Part shown: piece by piece, positions 13,433 through 24,646 of the stretch | Numbering within the stretch: the first letter of the stretch is position 1 | Layout of the letters: every line of letters begins with the position of its first letter | Assembly (NCBI GenBank): GCA_977017575.1 | Contig: CDRNVI010000172.1 | Location: 1-60,995, forward strand | Direction of reading: 5' to 3' | DNA from: Paramoeba atlantica | Taxonomy: Eukaryota; Discosea | DNA: 60,995 nt | The notes under the pieces: model-generated | What the model saw: only the letters and a program-made list of their open reading frames with translations | Told to the model about the DNA's origin: nothing | Databases searched by the model: none | Made by a program: the position numbers and the translations under genes

Positions 13433-14520
13433 CTTTTTTTTTTGTCTTTTGATTTTTTTTTTGAATCAGGGTGGAGTTTATTGACTTGTTTTCGATTTTT
13501 GACATTGAGAAAAGTTATGAAATTCATCAGGTTCAGTGAAAAGTACAAGTCAATGAAAACACAGCAACACAATCTTCATCCATTTTCTTTTTTCAATTTT
13601 TACAGGTTTGAAATCATGTAATGGTGGAACTCAGAGCAGAGAAGATATGATCTCACCCAGATACCCCATCTTCAACAAAAACAATTGGCAGCCCAGGATG
13701 CAACACTCAAGGAACACATCAGACTACAATTGAAGGTTTAAAGACTCAAATTTCAAAAACTGATGAGCCAAAGCAGAATATCACTCTGTTTGACAACAAG
13801 ACAAGGGAGCTCTACAAACCAGTTTCTTGGCTGATTCATGATGATGTGACACCAGCAGGAATGATCAAAGAACTTGATGAATAACAGGTGGAAATTTGTG
13901 TGAGGTTGCTTTCATGCATGAGGATATTCAAGAGCAGTTGAAAACCTGGCAAAAATCCCTGGGGAAAAAATGGTGCCCAAAATCCCAACAGACATCTGGC
14001 AGTACATACAGAAGGATGGTGAACTGAAGGCTGGGAGCAGTTGCGACTGAGGAGCATCTTCAGGCAATGTCCAACAACATCCTACATATCATGAGAGCCA
14101 TCCCAGGTGCCAAGGAAGATAAGACTCAATCCGACCAATTGCTTAAAACATTGATTGCGCTCATAACAATGTATTCCTTGAGGATGTGTGTGTTGTAATT
14201 ACAAAATGTTGCTCACCAGAAACTCAACCTTTCACCTTTGGATTTTAAATCTCCACCAACTGTTGTCAGGAGAGAGGAGATAGCAAGAGCTCAATTGAGG
14301 AAGAAGTCTACAAGAGGAGTCAGAGAAGAGGATTGTGTGAAAGTGATGGGGCAGTCTGTTGCAACCACTTTGAAGCAAAGCCACCATTCAAGAAAAGAAG
14401 AAGGTTTGCGCACCAAACTGCTACCACCTTTGTTGATTGTGGAAATTCCAAAGGGAGACAGTCCCCTTTTTTTAGGGGTCTAAAATAAATGACTTGTACT
14501 CTCTGAAGTGGAGAGTCAGA
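13433..14520 (+). other. Degenerate element DNA related to gag-like region of unit 2
   Basis: The part 13466-13750 is homologous to about 57440-57690 of the second unit: the same TTGACTTGTTTTCGAT..GAGAAAAGTTATGAAATTC segment and the AGCAGAGAAGATATGAT segment that there opens the zinc-knuckle frame. Here the frame is broken. The rest has only short disrupted frames with protein-like stretches, and I cannot assign a family. Confidence 0.45.
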
Positions 14521-14524
14521 AAAG

Positions 14525-15525
14525 TCACTTTTTTGGTGATTGACTTGGGCAATCAAAAATAACTGGAGAGGGACAATAAGAATTAACTAATTTTTTATGA
14601 CAAGCCAGAGCAAAGTTGATCAAACAATTATGTTGGTCTTTATCTTCATAGAAGGGGCAAGAGAGAGCAGCAAAAGTCTGTTTACACCAACCATACGGTG
14701 ACTCAACTTTTCCTCTTACAAATGCAATTGCTTCATTTTTCTCTTGATCCTCAGCACTCAATGAATGGGGAACTCTCTTTCCACGGATTATTCGAGGCCT
14801 TCCAGCGTTTGACTTGTTTGTGACCAACACCAACTTATCGAAAAATTTTGTTGCTGCTCGAAAGTGGTTGTCTGCAATGATGTGTGGTCCCAGAAAAGAG
14901 GTCATCAAGTCGATTCGCATAAAAAATAGTGATATCTCCATCATAATCTTTTGGTGAATGGATCCCACTAACCCATTCAGCCCCACCTTTTGCATTGTGA
15001 AGTGTCACCCACCACCAACCAGGAGCTTTAAGTTTGTGTGAGTACCATTTTGCCCTCCACTTCTTGCGAACTGTCTGTTGGGCCCTTTAATTTTAAAATC
15101 AGATGAATCCATCCATAAACAGTCAAATTGGCATGGTGGTGGTCATTCAGTTCTTTGGGCCATTTCCACAAATGAAAGAAAGGGTGCTTGGGACCAAGAT
15201 TGTTTTTGCCCACTTTAGCAACTCGAAGCGAACAACTTGAACTGTTGTGTTGGATTGCTTTTTGGCCCATTGGGAGCCAATCGTGCACCTTTTTTCGGAG
15301 TTTGCCCATCCCAACCGCAAATAGATCCTTGTACATTACAAGATGATACACAGACACAGCAAAACCAGAAGGTCTCTGTTCACTCCAAAGCTTTGGTTTT
15401 TGAGATTCCAAAAAATTTAGAATCTCCTTCAAAGTCTCTTCTCCCAGCTTCTCTTTCACAGCAAATATGATATCTTTCTTTCTCAACCCTTCAACCCCCA
15501 CCATTGGTGAAAGAGTACAACTCAT
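14525..15525 (-). pseudogene. DDE transposase relic
   Basis: Two long minus-strand frames (15525-15028, then 14995-14525), joined by short stretches in other frames, together contain a DDE triad. The first Asp is in WMDSSDFKIKG (codon near 15105). A linking segment reads YSHKLKAPGWWWV. The second Asp is in ADNHF (near 14871) and the Glu is in VESPYGWCKQTF (near 14703). Spacing and the final ACHKK tail are typical of DDE_Tnp_4 / IS5-superfamily endonucleases (PIF-Harbinger-like), but the exact family is uncertain. At least two frameshifts make it a pseudogene. It is absent from the second unit. Confidence 0.7.
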
Positions 15526-16630
15526 TTTATTTAGCTCTCTAAATTAGGGGACTATCTCCCAAAGAAAATTGTCAATTATTTCATTACAGTGAATAGAGCA
15601 TCTATTCTGTGGTCTCTCAAATAATCCTCAAAGAGTGTGTGGCTGTGTACAACAAAATTCCTCAATCTGGTTTTTTGACATCCTTGCACAGGACAATTTG
15701 GAGAGCAATAAAGGTGCAGGGTGTTTTGGAAACCCTGACCCCCCCCCCAAACAGTCTGTGTCTGGTTGGTGTTTTACATTGTGTCAATCCCAAACTTGTT
15801 TCCTTTGAATTTTGGTATCAGAAAAGAGGTCTCATATATCCATGGAAAAGGAAAGGAGGAAGCTCCAAGCTTTGAAGAACTTCAGAGTGATTACCAACAC
15901 TTTGAGTGGAGAGTTATTGAGTCAAATGTGAAGGAACTTGGAGATGATCTGAAGCTCCATATTACCTTGCTGGATTCAATTAGTTGGGAGATGGTGACTG
16001 AGGCACTGTGGACCCCCTCTTTATCCTAGATGGTTTTCGACAAGCACTTGGGGCAACTTGAAGAGGAGGAAGACGTTTTGGATGCCATGAGGTATTCGAA
16101 ATTTGATACAAAGCGAAATTTTTGGATTTGGGGAAATGTGGTGGGAATTGGTCCCTTGTGATTTCCAACTTCCTTCTGGAATCCTGTTTTACCAATAATG
16201 TGACTTGTCCACAAAGCGCCAAGAATCCCCAATCAAGTTTACCAAGCCTGTGTGAGAAGGTTAAGGCTTTGAACTGATACAGGCTCTCAATACAATGTTC
16301 AATGTGGCTGAAGTGCTCAATAACTCTGAAGAAGACAAGGAGAAACACAACAAGCCTTTGAATTTGAGTGTGTTCTTTGTGCCACTCTGTGGGGTCACAA
16401 ATAAAATTTTTATTCTTATTTCTCTCAACAAAACAATTTGATTTTAAACAACAAAAAAAGAGGAGTGGGGGGGGCAGGAACATCACCCACTCACTTGCTC
16501 TTTAAAATAATAAATTGATTTTTATTGAATCTAACAATTACTTTTTGAAAAGGCAACAATCCTTTTTTTTTTCCCCTGCCTCTCTCTCTCTTTTCTTTCT
16601 TGTCTCCACTTCAAATATGATTTTTTGGGG
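15526..16630. other. Degenerate spacer, no recognisable gene
   Basis: Short frames only. The part 16225-16310 resembles 58200-58330 of the second unit (a shared CTCTCAATACAATGTTCAA segment). From about 16366 the two units align well again as a conserved spacer block running to about 17870. Confidence 0.45.
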
Positions 16631-16789
16631 GGTCACCAAAATACATTCAAAAAGAGAAAAAAATTAAAAACAGCAATTTGAAAAGTTTGAAATGACAAAA
16701 AAAGAAAGAAAACCTCAGAACAATCTTTGGAAGGTTGAGACAAAAATCCAAAAAGACAAAAAAAAAGGAAAGGAAAGAAAGAAAAACAA

Positions 16790-16856
16790 AAGAAACAAAA
16801 GAAACAAAAGAAACAAAAGAAACAAAAGAAACAAAAGAAACAAAAGAAACAAACCA
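16790..16856. repeat. Minisatellite, 9-bp unit AAACAAAAG
   Basis: About seven tandem copies of AAACAAAAG. The second unit has about five at 59188-59242, so copy number differs between adjacent rDNA units. The Lys-Glu-Thr reading of the repeat is not considered coding. Confidence 0.8.
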
Positions 16857-16996
16857 TGAAAAGTCAAAAAAAAAACCAAAGGAAAAAGAGGAGATCCTCA
16901 ACAACCCAAACACAAACTTTTACCAAACAAAGTCTCTCTTTCTTTCTCTCTCTCTTCTCTCTTCTCTTCCTCCTTTTCACAAAACAAAACAAAAAA

Positions 16997-17092
16997 GCGT
17001 TGAGCCGCTGATTTAGATCCCTTAATTTTTCGGGAAAGAGAAAGGGCGAAAAGATGCTCTTTGTCAGCTTGATAATTGGTTGTTTTTTTTTT
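16997..17092 (+). ncRNA. Candidate structured RNA followed by T run (unassigned)
   Basis: This is a GC-richer island in low-complexity DNA, nearly identical in the second unit (59384-59481). Nested complementary segments are visible: a small GCGG-TTGAG-CCGC hairpin (clean in unit 2, one G lost here), then GCTGA pairing with TCAGC (about 17007 and 17064), enclosing AAAGAG/CTCTTT. About 15 nt after the last helix a run of ten T begins. The layout suits a small Pol III transcript, but I find no A or B box and recognise no RNA family. It could equally be a conserved spacer control element. Confidence 0.3.
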
Positions 17093-17780
17093 TCGTTTTT
17101 TCTTCCTCTTCTTCTCTCCTCTTCACCCTCTTCAGTTTTCTTCTTCCGACCTCTTCAGTTCCCCCTCCCTCTCTTTTTTTCCTCTTTCATTCTCTTTTCC
17201 ACTCAATGTGACCTCCATTGAGGGAGCTTCCAAACTGACTTGAACAACTGCCTTTTTCTGTGGGGTGGGTGATGGGGGGAGAGGGAGTAAAAGGGGGGAA
17301 TGCAAAGGGAGAGGGGAGAGGGGGGGGGGTTAAAAGGGATGGTGATAGAATCAACCACAAATATCATGATGATAATTTTTTGAGGAGGGGTGGGGGGGGG
17401 GGATGTTTCATGGGAGGGAGAGGGGAGAGGGGCATTCTGGCTGATCAAGAAAAGAGGTTTTTTTCTCCTTCTCTTCTCTTTTTCCTTTTTCTCCCTTTTT
17501 TTGTTTTTTTGAGTTTTCCTTTTTTTTCTTTTCTTGGGTTTTCTTTTTTTCTTTTTTCTCCATCTGTTTTTTTTCTCCTTTTTTCTTTTCTTTCTTTTGT
17601 CTTTCCCTTTTTTTTTCTTGTTTTTTTTTTCTTTTTTTTCTCACTGCTGTTTTCCCTTTGTCTTTTCCCTCTCTTGAGGGTAATTCTTTTTTTGGTTCCT
17701 CTCTTTTCTTTCCTTTTTGTTCGTGAGATTGGAAGATTTCATCTGGGAGGACAATGTTTTTGTGTTTTTTTCATTTGGAT
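17093..17780. other. Conserved IGS block with G-rich and T/C tracts
   Basis: Pyrimidine DNA (17085-17200), a short unique piece conserved in unit 2 (17196-17265, with CTCAATGTGACCTCCATTGAG), a purine/G-run stretch (17260-17440) and another pyrimidine tract (17455-17700). No gene. It is homologous to 59482-60160. Confidence 0.6.
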
Positions 17781-17781
17781 T

Positions 17782-17833
17782 TTTCATCCTCTCTGGATGT
17801 GAATCTGAAAATTTGAACCCAGAGAATATGAAA
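17782..17833. promoter_or_regulatory. Conserved IGS hairpin, copy A
   Basis: TTTCATCCTCTCTGG (17782-17796) faces CCAGAGAATATGAAA (17819-17833) across a 22-nt loop, with two mispairs in a 15-bp stem. The same hairpin is perfect at 60168-60219, and a relative with an unrelated loop lies at 34564-34614. Recurrence suggests a functional DNA or RNA structure, or the ends of a small inverted-repeat element. Confidence 0.6.
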
Positions 17834-17935
17834 CAAAATAACAAATACCCACAATCACAATGGAAAACAAAAAATGGAAGAGCAAGAAGGGGGGGAAGGA
17901 GAAGAAAAAAAGAGAAGAAAAAAAAGAAAAAAAAG

Positions 17936-18040
17936 GTCTTCAGCACTCAGGATTCGAATGTGATCACCCACCATTCTCCTAACCAAGCCCACAGCAGTTC
18001 TGATGGGATCAGGTGCTTTCAATTGGGTATGACTGAAGAC
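17936..18040 (-). pseudogene. 5S rRNA-like gene with internal deletion
   Basis: Read on the minus strand, this 105-nt segment begins GTCTTCAGTCATACCC and ends GTGCTGAAGAC. The 8-bp terminal helix GTCTTCAG/CTGAAGAC is perfect. The body carries the 5S signature GAAAGCACCTGATCCCATC, then GGCTTGGTTAG, GGTGGGTGATCAC and CGAATCCTGAGTGC, matching the helix IV and box C region of 5S. A T run follows directly, as for a Pol III terminator. Compared with about 119 nt in normal 5S, some 14 nt are missing around GAAGTTAAGC, removing half of helix II and box A. I therefore call it a damaged 5S copy. It is antisense to the rRNA operon and absent from the second unit. Confidence 0.75.
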
Positions 18041-18546
18041 ACTTTCTCTTCTTTTTTTTCTCCTTTTTATCAATCCAATTATCCAAAATCAACAAAAAAA
18101 GAAAAGAGAAGAGAGAAGAGAAAGAGTTCAACTCTCTTTTCTCAGAATAAAAAACTTGTTTTAATCTGAAATAAAAGGAGCAGGACTGAAAGGAAAAACA
18201 TAAAATGGAAAACGAAAAACAGAAAACAAAAAAACAAATCAAGGAAAGAGAGAGAGTAATGGTCTTGAAGAAGAAAGAAGTAAAAAAGGAAAAGAAAAGG
18301 ATGTGAAAGAAAAAACAGAAAGAAAGAGATACAACCACCAAAAGAAAAGAGAAAAATAACTGAGAAAAAGAGAAAAAGAGAGAAGGAGAAAAAACCACAA
18401 CCCACAAAAAAAAAAACTGAAACAGGAAATGATGGACCTCTATTTTGGGTCCGGATGGTTTTTTTTTTGTTGGCTCACGAAAGAGGGAGGGGAAGAGGAG
18501 AGGGAGGAGAGGGAGGAAGCGAAAAGGTTCCAGAGAGAGAGAGTGT
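18041..18546. other. Purine-rich spacer
   Basis: The plus strand is mostly A and G from 18090 to 18540, with short unique interruptions. No gene is supported. The apparent minus-strand F/S-rich frame is simple sequence. Confidence 0.55.
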
Positions 18547-19310
18547 GTGTGTTCAGTTGTGAAGAAAAAACAATATTGGCCCAAAGGAATTCCAGGGGAA
18601 GAGATTGTTGCACACCTCAAGGAGAAGGAACCTGGTTATGTGTGAAAGTGAAGAAAGGATCTCTGAGAGGTTATAAATTCTATGTGGAGGCTTTCCAAGA
18701 TGTTCATCACTCTTCTATAATGATTAATACCTGGGGAACTTCTTTTCCCACTGGTTGCCCACGAAATCGCAAGCTTGAAGGCCAAAGACTCTCCCTGTGA
18801 TATACTCAGCCTCTTGACTTTTACTATCAAACCAGGCATTGTGTGGATGATCACAACCAACTGAGGCAAGGTTCTCTCTCCTTGGAGAGTTCCTGGAAGA
18901 CCAAAAAATGGGTCCACAGGCAGTTTGCTTTCATTCTTGTAGTTGTGGAAGTCAATGCCTTCCTCATATTTCAGCACTTTTTCCCTCAAGCCAAAGAGCT
19001 CTCCTTTGCAGAATTTCGTTTTGAGGTTGCCCAAGGTCTACTCTCTCAGAATCATCCCTTGGATGAAGGCTATAACCTGCGAATACCACTCCCAACTCAT
19101 GTAGAACATCATCTGATGATCAAGCCCAACTTTGCTGGAGTTTGGTGAAATGGTAATTGGACTGAAGCCAGACAAGAGTACCAGAAGAGTAGATGCAATG
19201 GGACAAATTGTACAAAGAAAGTTCGAACCTATTGCTCCTGTGATCAAACACTCATTTTTTGTTCAGGTTGCTTTGCTGACCATATGAGCAGGCACATGAC
19301 TGAGGACTAA
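18547..19310 (+). pseudogene. piggyBac-like transposase relic (3' part)
   Basis: Four consecutive frame segments give the C-terminal half of a piggyBac-type (DDE_Tnp_1_7-like) transposase. First comes GIPGEEIVAHLKEKEPGY, then SLRGYKFYVEAFQDVHHSSI, which probably contains the third catalytic Asp. From about 18800 follows RHCVDDHNQLRQGSLS and a WVHRQFAFI...EVNAFLIF segment typical of the family's insertion/C-terminal region. The end (19150-19310) is a Cys-rich finger, C-x4-C, YCSCD, FCSGCFADH, then a stop. Breaks occur near 18645, 18800 and 19148. The N-terminal half was not found. Family assignment rests on motif pattern only. Confidence 0.65.
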
Positions 19311-21158
19311 TTAGTCCTTTTGAAAAATGATGTTTTTTTTTTTTGGTGACTCAATTTTTTTTTTCAAAAAACAATATTTGGACAAATATTTCTTGATATT
19401 CTTGTTTAAAAGATCTTTATTAAAAAGTTTATCAAAAAAAATCTCCCCTCCACCCACCAGTGGCTTCAAAAAAAGAGTCAAAAATAGGAGCCTAATTAGT
19501 CTTTTGGCCTGGAAGGAACCCGATTTTCTGGAGAGTTTAACAATTTTATTTGTTTTTTTTCTGGTTTTTCTGGTTTTTTCTTTTTTTCTGGTTTTTCCTT
19601 TTCTTTTGGAAGATGGTGAAACATTTCTCCCAGAGTCTCACAGTTTTTGTGCTGTGTGGTTCACATATCTCAGATCAATCTTTTTCTTTGGTACAAAAAG
19701 GGTGGAGATGCTGCTGTTGGTGAAGTCTCCTCTTTGTTCTGTTCCTTTGCATACTTCTTGAGTACTTTCTCTGGCCTTCTTTTCCATTGTTTATCCCTCT
19801 TGATTATCCTTGGTTTTGGTCTCTTCCCTTTTTGGAGTAGAGTTTCTCAAGCCAACTCCAAAACCCCCCCCCTTATTTATTTTGATCTCAATCTTCCATC
19901 TTCTTTTCTTTCTGATTGCAATCTGAACCAATTGGGCCAATTCAACATTCAAATAGGTTCTTGGCTGCTTCCTCTTAACTGCCCAAAAGGTGGCTTGACA
20001 AAAGGTCTCAATATCTAGACCCCCCCTTGCATCCCCTGAGGATCTCAGTGACCCTTATCAAGGGGGGAAATATTCATCCTTTTGGCCAACTGAGCTGATT
20101 GGCATTACTAGTTTGCTCCTCTTGGGTTCATATTTCTTCATCACTTTCTTTGAAATCTCCTTGAACCTCCTCATTTGATAACATCCACCTCTCAAGATCC
20201 TTGAATTTCCTAAAGTTGGTGTTAGAGAATCATTTTCTTCTGTTCTTGTTGATAGGATTGAAGATTTCTCCTAAATCAAATTTCACTTTCTCATCCTTTC
20301 CATTCTCATGTGTCTCTCTCTCTCTTTTATTTCTTTCTCAAGTCCTAAATTCTCTTTCTCCATTTCCCCCTATTCCCCTCATTAATTCCACAAGCTGGTC
20401 TTCCACACCATGCTTGCATGAATTTGATCATGGTGACTACAATGATGAGGTACAAGAGTGCTTTTTATGTGCAGAAAGTGCTTAGATTCTTTGATCAAGG
20501 ATATCTTTTGAGATATTGCATTCCTTCTGATGATGTGTGCGCTTTTTGTCCATCTCCTGTGCACCCCATTTTGCCCCTCATCCACTCTTGTCTTACCCCT
20601 TCCTTCTTCTTTGCCTTCTTCTCCTCTGGTTTTTAATTTACTTTAAAGATGTCAGATCATGCAAGATGAACTTGTGGACACAGGATTGGAAATTCAAAAT
20701 TGATTATTCTTTGCTTCTATTTTTGATTCTGGTAATATTCCATTCAAGAGAAGATTTCTCATTTGTTTACAAAATGAATCAACCATTTGTTCAATTCAGG
20801 TCTATTGGTTTGTCTCCTCTCCAATATCTCTGCTTGTCCTTACCCCTCTCCTTAGGAGTTTGTTCATCAGTTATTCAAACTAAGTCTTGCTCAGATAAAG
20901 CATTAATCTTTTGGGTGACTCTTTTGTGCCCTACATTTGGTTTTGGCATGGGTGTGTGCACTCAAAACAAGTTGACCCATGCAACACCTCAGGCCCAAAA
21001 TGATGACTGTTTGTTGAGGGAGCAAGTTGACTCATGTTTTCTGATGACTCTTGTCTGGTTTGAGCAGGGGATCAAAGTTTCAAAATAAATCTCTTTCCAG
21101 ATCTCCAATGATGAGAGTGAAACTGTCATCTTGCTCATGATGAACAGTAACAGTTGAA
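19311..21158. other. Unassigned degenerate DNA
   Basis: A mixture of T-rich stretches and disrupted protein-like frames on both strands. I recognise no family. It may include further decayed transposon sequence. Confidence 0.4.
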
Positions 21159-21464
21159 TCATTTTTGTTTGTCTAATTTTCTTTTGAGTTCATCAAGGTC
21201 CTTACAATTCTCAATCATTTCATTGAGTTGTGTCAGCATTTGCTTCTTTGCTGCTTGGAGGTCGATTTCCTCTTCTCTTTTCCTTTTGGGTGGTGGAGGG
21301 GTTTGATCAGATTGAGCAAACCACTGGACCAGGTTCATGCAATTACTTGAGAACATTTCAAAAGCTATATGTTGCCATAAGTTGAGATGAGGGAGGACCA
21401 AGTCTTGTGTCCCTGGCCAATTCTTTTCACTTTTAAAAGTTTTCCAATGTTCAGCCAAAGACAT
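21159..21464 (-). CDS. Hypothetical 101-residue coiled-coil protein or element fragment
   Basis: An open frame of 101 codons starting at ATG 21464. The N-terminal half has several Trp and aromatic residues. A short Pro run and a KRKREE basic patch (a possible nuclear signal) follow near residue 60-66, and the last 35 residues are heptad-like and charged (EEIDLQAAKKQML...ELKRKLDKQK). Base composition is less biased than the surroundings. I do not recognise the family. Lying among transposon relics, it may be the tail of an element protein. Confidence 0.35.
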   Translation of the reverse strand: MSLAEHWKTFKSEKNWPGTQDLVLPHLNLWQHIAFEMFSSNCMNLVQWFAQSDQTPPPPKRKREEEIDLQAAKKQMLTQLNEMIENCKDLDELKRKLDKQK

Positions 21465-21917
21465 TGAAGATTACTGTGATCAGTGTTTTCTTCATAAGCT
21501 TACATCAGGTTGCATTGACCCAAACAATGAAGAAGAAGAAGAAGAAGAACTTGAATCAGAGTTTCTTCAAACAATCAGTGTCAAGTCAAGATCACTGAGA
21601 ATACATCCAGGAATGAGAGTCTCTGGTGAAAGAGTTTCTGTTTGGCCTTTTCTTTCAAATCAAACAATCCAATCATCAAAAGAATAATAAACACACACTT
21701 TTTTTTCTTTTTCTTTTTCTTTTTTGTTCCATTTCTTCAACCTTCACCATCTTCATTCAACCAAAAAACAAACAAATCAGAAAAGAGACCACAAGAGTGA
21801 ACATATGGATATAACATTAGATTTTTTTTGAAGGCTCAAAAGGAATATTTGAAGTCACTTCAATCCTAAAAACACTATGATTGCAAGTGCAGCTTAAGCC
21901 CACTCTTATGTAAAGCA
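21465..21917. mobile_element. Fragment of the hAT-like inverted-repeat element, inverted
   Basis: The part 21640-21917 is the reverse complement of about 53391-53650 in the second unit, including the element end: TGCAAGTGCAGCTTAAGCCC here against TGCAAGTGCAGCTTGAGCCC at 54371. The preceding 21466-21640 reads as protein-like sequence with YCDQCFLHKL and a Glu run. No second end was found, so this is a truncated or rearranged copy. Confidence 0.6.
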
Positions 21918-22221
21918 TTAAACCAACAGTTTTCACTCCAAAACCTGATGGAGGTTGAAACTTGAACAAGCCCATTTCAGGAATTTTAAGAGGATGGAAC
22001 TTTCCTTTGATAATTTCAAGAAAAAATATCACTCTAGTCTCCCCTCAACCAATTATATGATGTTCATTTCCAAAAAAATATGGTTTCTTTCTGAATAAAC
22101 ATTCAACTAGAAGTCAATTTGTAGAACCACACCACTATACACTCATTCAGACAGACCTGACAGATCTGTTAACTTGGAGCAAAGATGGTCTTTATTTTTT
22201 TGTTAAAAGCAACATGTAATC

Positions 22222-24646
22222 ATGGATGGGGTGATCTCTCATGATGATAATGTGGTTAAAAAAGCAATTAAGGATTTTTGGGAGGGTCTTCTCAGCACAG
22301 AAAGACCATATAACAAAGATTCTCTTGATGAACTGATTGCTGACCACCAACCTCATTTCCTCCCAGTTGAGAAACATAATGTGGACAGGAAGAAAGTCAA
22401 TAAACTACTTCAGAGAACCAACAACACCAGCACAGGACCTGATGGTATTCCCTTCTCTTTGTATAAGGCAACACAAGAGAAGTACTTTGATATGTGGGTA
22501 AAACTAATTCAACAAGCAGGTGAGGTTATGGATTTTCAGGAGATCAATTGATGAAGCAGTAAAATCAGTATATGACTCTTTTTACAAAGCTTTGGCAGAG
22601 GGGAAAGATGTGACTCTCCTCCAAACAGACTTTTGCAAGGCATATGATTATGTGAATTGTGATGCACTCCTTTATATTCTCAAAGGTTTGAACACCCCCC
22701 TCAAGCAATCTATGTTGTTGAGAAAGTCCTTTGTGAATATGTAACCTGGCTGCCAAATATTGGTGGATCTAAGAGGGCAGGCACCAAAGAATCAATTCAA
22801 AGATGGACAGGAGTTAGACAAGGATGCTCAATCTCCCCTCTATTGTTTGTGATTGTGTTTGACATCTTCCTTGTGAGTTTGAAGAAGAAACACAACCCCC
22901 AAGATCTGCCAGGCTTTATGGATGATTTGAGGATGGTGCTTTAGTGAGCTGAAACCATCAATTCTCTCACTCCAACCTTTAAGAAATATGAAGAAGTGAC
23001 TGGAGCTAAACTGAACTTTAATAAGTGCTTTGACCTCTCAACTGAGTCTTACAAACCAGTAGGCCCCTGGTCTGAGATGGCAAGACCCAATTACTGTGGT
23101 GATGAAACTGGAAGTGAGATTGAGTAAATGGTTATTTCCTCTCAAAGATTGGAAAAAGGTGGTTGTGCACAGGGTGCTAGTTTAGCCCCAGGGGAATTCA
23201 GTGAAAGATGAAGCTCAAAAAGGAGAAGAATTATGAACTTGTAGAGTTCAGATATTAGCTGAAGAAGAGAAAGAGAAAGAAACTCACTTGGGAGTTTTAG
23301 AATAAAAAAAGTGCTTGAAGACCATTCTTGAGTCCATTGTTTTCTGTGTGTCAGAGTGACTGTGTGTTTGGTGTGGAGTCAGGAGGTCATTCACTGTGGT
23401 CTAAAAGATGAAGAAAGTTGAAACAGCAATTAAAAAGAGAGGTGGGAATTTTTGCTCAAGAGTGAAGATGGTCAATACCTATCTAACTCCATGTATGGAA
23501 TACTTAGTGAGATTCAAGTTGATCCTAAAATCTGTCACCTCTTTGATGTGGAAATCCATCTGCTTAGCCCTGGGTGCCATGCCAACACTAAAACCTCTGT
23601 TCTTACTTTATGCTATCCCCTTTGGACTCAAATCCTCAACTACACCACTCCATTGTTTTTAATTAGGCTCTTTTCACCTCTTGTCCACCAATAAGGAGTG
23701 ACTATCAGAGTCCTCTCTCCATTGGAGCTATGCAGAAGGATGCTTTCATTGCAGCCCAAAGCCTTTCTTCCAAAGTTGTGTTTGGCCAGGCCACTTGTGT
23801 TGTATATACCAATATGTCTCAAATAATTTCAATTGAAATCAAAGACTTGTATGTGGGGGAAGGAAGAGCTGAGTGTGTGGTGTACAACTTGACTCATGCA
23901 ATTAGACCTCAGCTCAAGAGGAATTTACTTAAATTTCTAATAAAAGAGCTATCTACAAGAAACAAGTTGTCTCACTTCTCAAACTAAGATTCAAGTTGTT
24001 GCTTAGCTGCCACTGAGAAAAGGAGTTATGATTTCATCTATTGGAAAAATGTTCTGTGGCTGAGGGTCTTCTTTAAGCAAGGGGAAGGAAATGTATTTTG
24101 CTGAAAGTACTCAACTGGCAAGAAACTAAGAGTGTGTGGCCTTGTCTCAAAGTATCTTACCAGGCAAGAAACCTCTGTGGTGAGTGCTGCCCTGCTGAGT
24201 TTGTAGCTCACAGTGTGTGCAAAAGGAACTAAATCAGCCTAATATACTAAAAAAATTTTTAGAAAAATCTTAAGAAAGAATAAAATCCTCCTTTGGCCTC
24301 TAAGGACTCAAACCAAGAAAGAATTAAAGAAAAGAAAAGTTTTAAATTCAAAGGTTTTTTAATGTTTTATAATGGTTCAGGACATACAAACCCTCATTTA
24401 GAGGGTGTAGGTTTTGCAGTTTTCAGGAAAGAAAGAGAGATATGTGGTGGGTTTGAAACCATTTCTTTTGGTTTTAACAATATTGGTGAATTTACAGGCT
24501 GTTTGAGAGGGATACAAAATGTTAAATCAATGATAAAAGAGATTATGATTGTTGAAGATTGTATAATTCTTACCAAGATAATGTTCAAAACCCATACTAG
24601 AAAAAATTATACTTTAAATGAATTACTTTGTGAAATTACAAGTTAA
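22222..24646 (+). mobile_element. Degenerate non-LTR (LINE) retrotransposon with RNase H
   Basis: Broken frames spell out a LINE reverse transcriptase in order. The fingers motif TSTGPDGIPFSLYKA is near 22430. Motif A is LLQTDFCKAYDYVN, with its Asp codon at 22628. Motif B is GVRQGCSISPLL near 22810. The catalytic FMDD lies with Asp codons at 22921-22926, then VTGAKLNFNKC near 22995 and thumb-like RVKMVNTYLTPCMEY near 23460. At 24350-24646 a separate frame matches an RNase HI fold: FYNGSGHTNPHLEGVGFAVF, then FNNIGEFTGCLRGIQ. Frameshifts and stops (for example near 22550, 22744 and 22945) make it inactive. The 5' part with ORF1 and endonuclease was not found. Confidence 0.8.

Noticed and set aside
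16735..17016. Lys-Glu-Thr repeat protein from the AAACAAAAG array
   Set aside because: Copy number differs between units and the frame is only the repeat read through.
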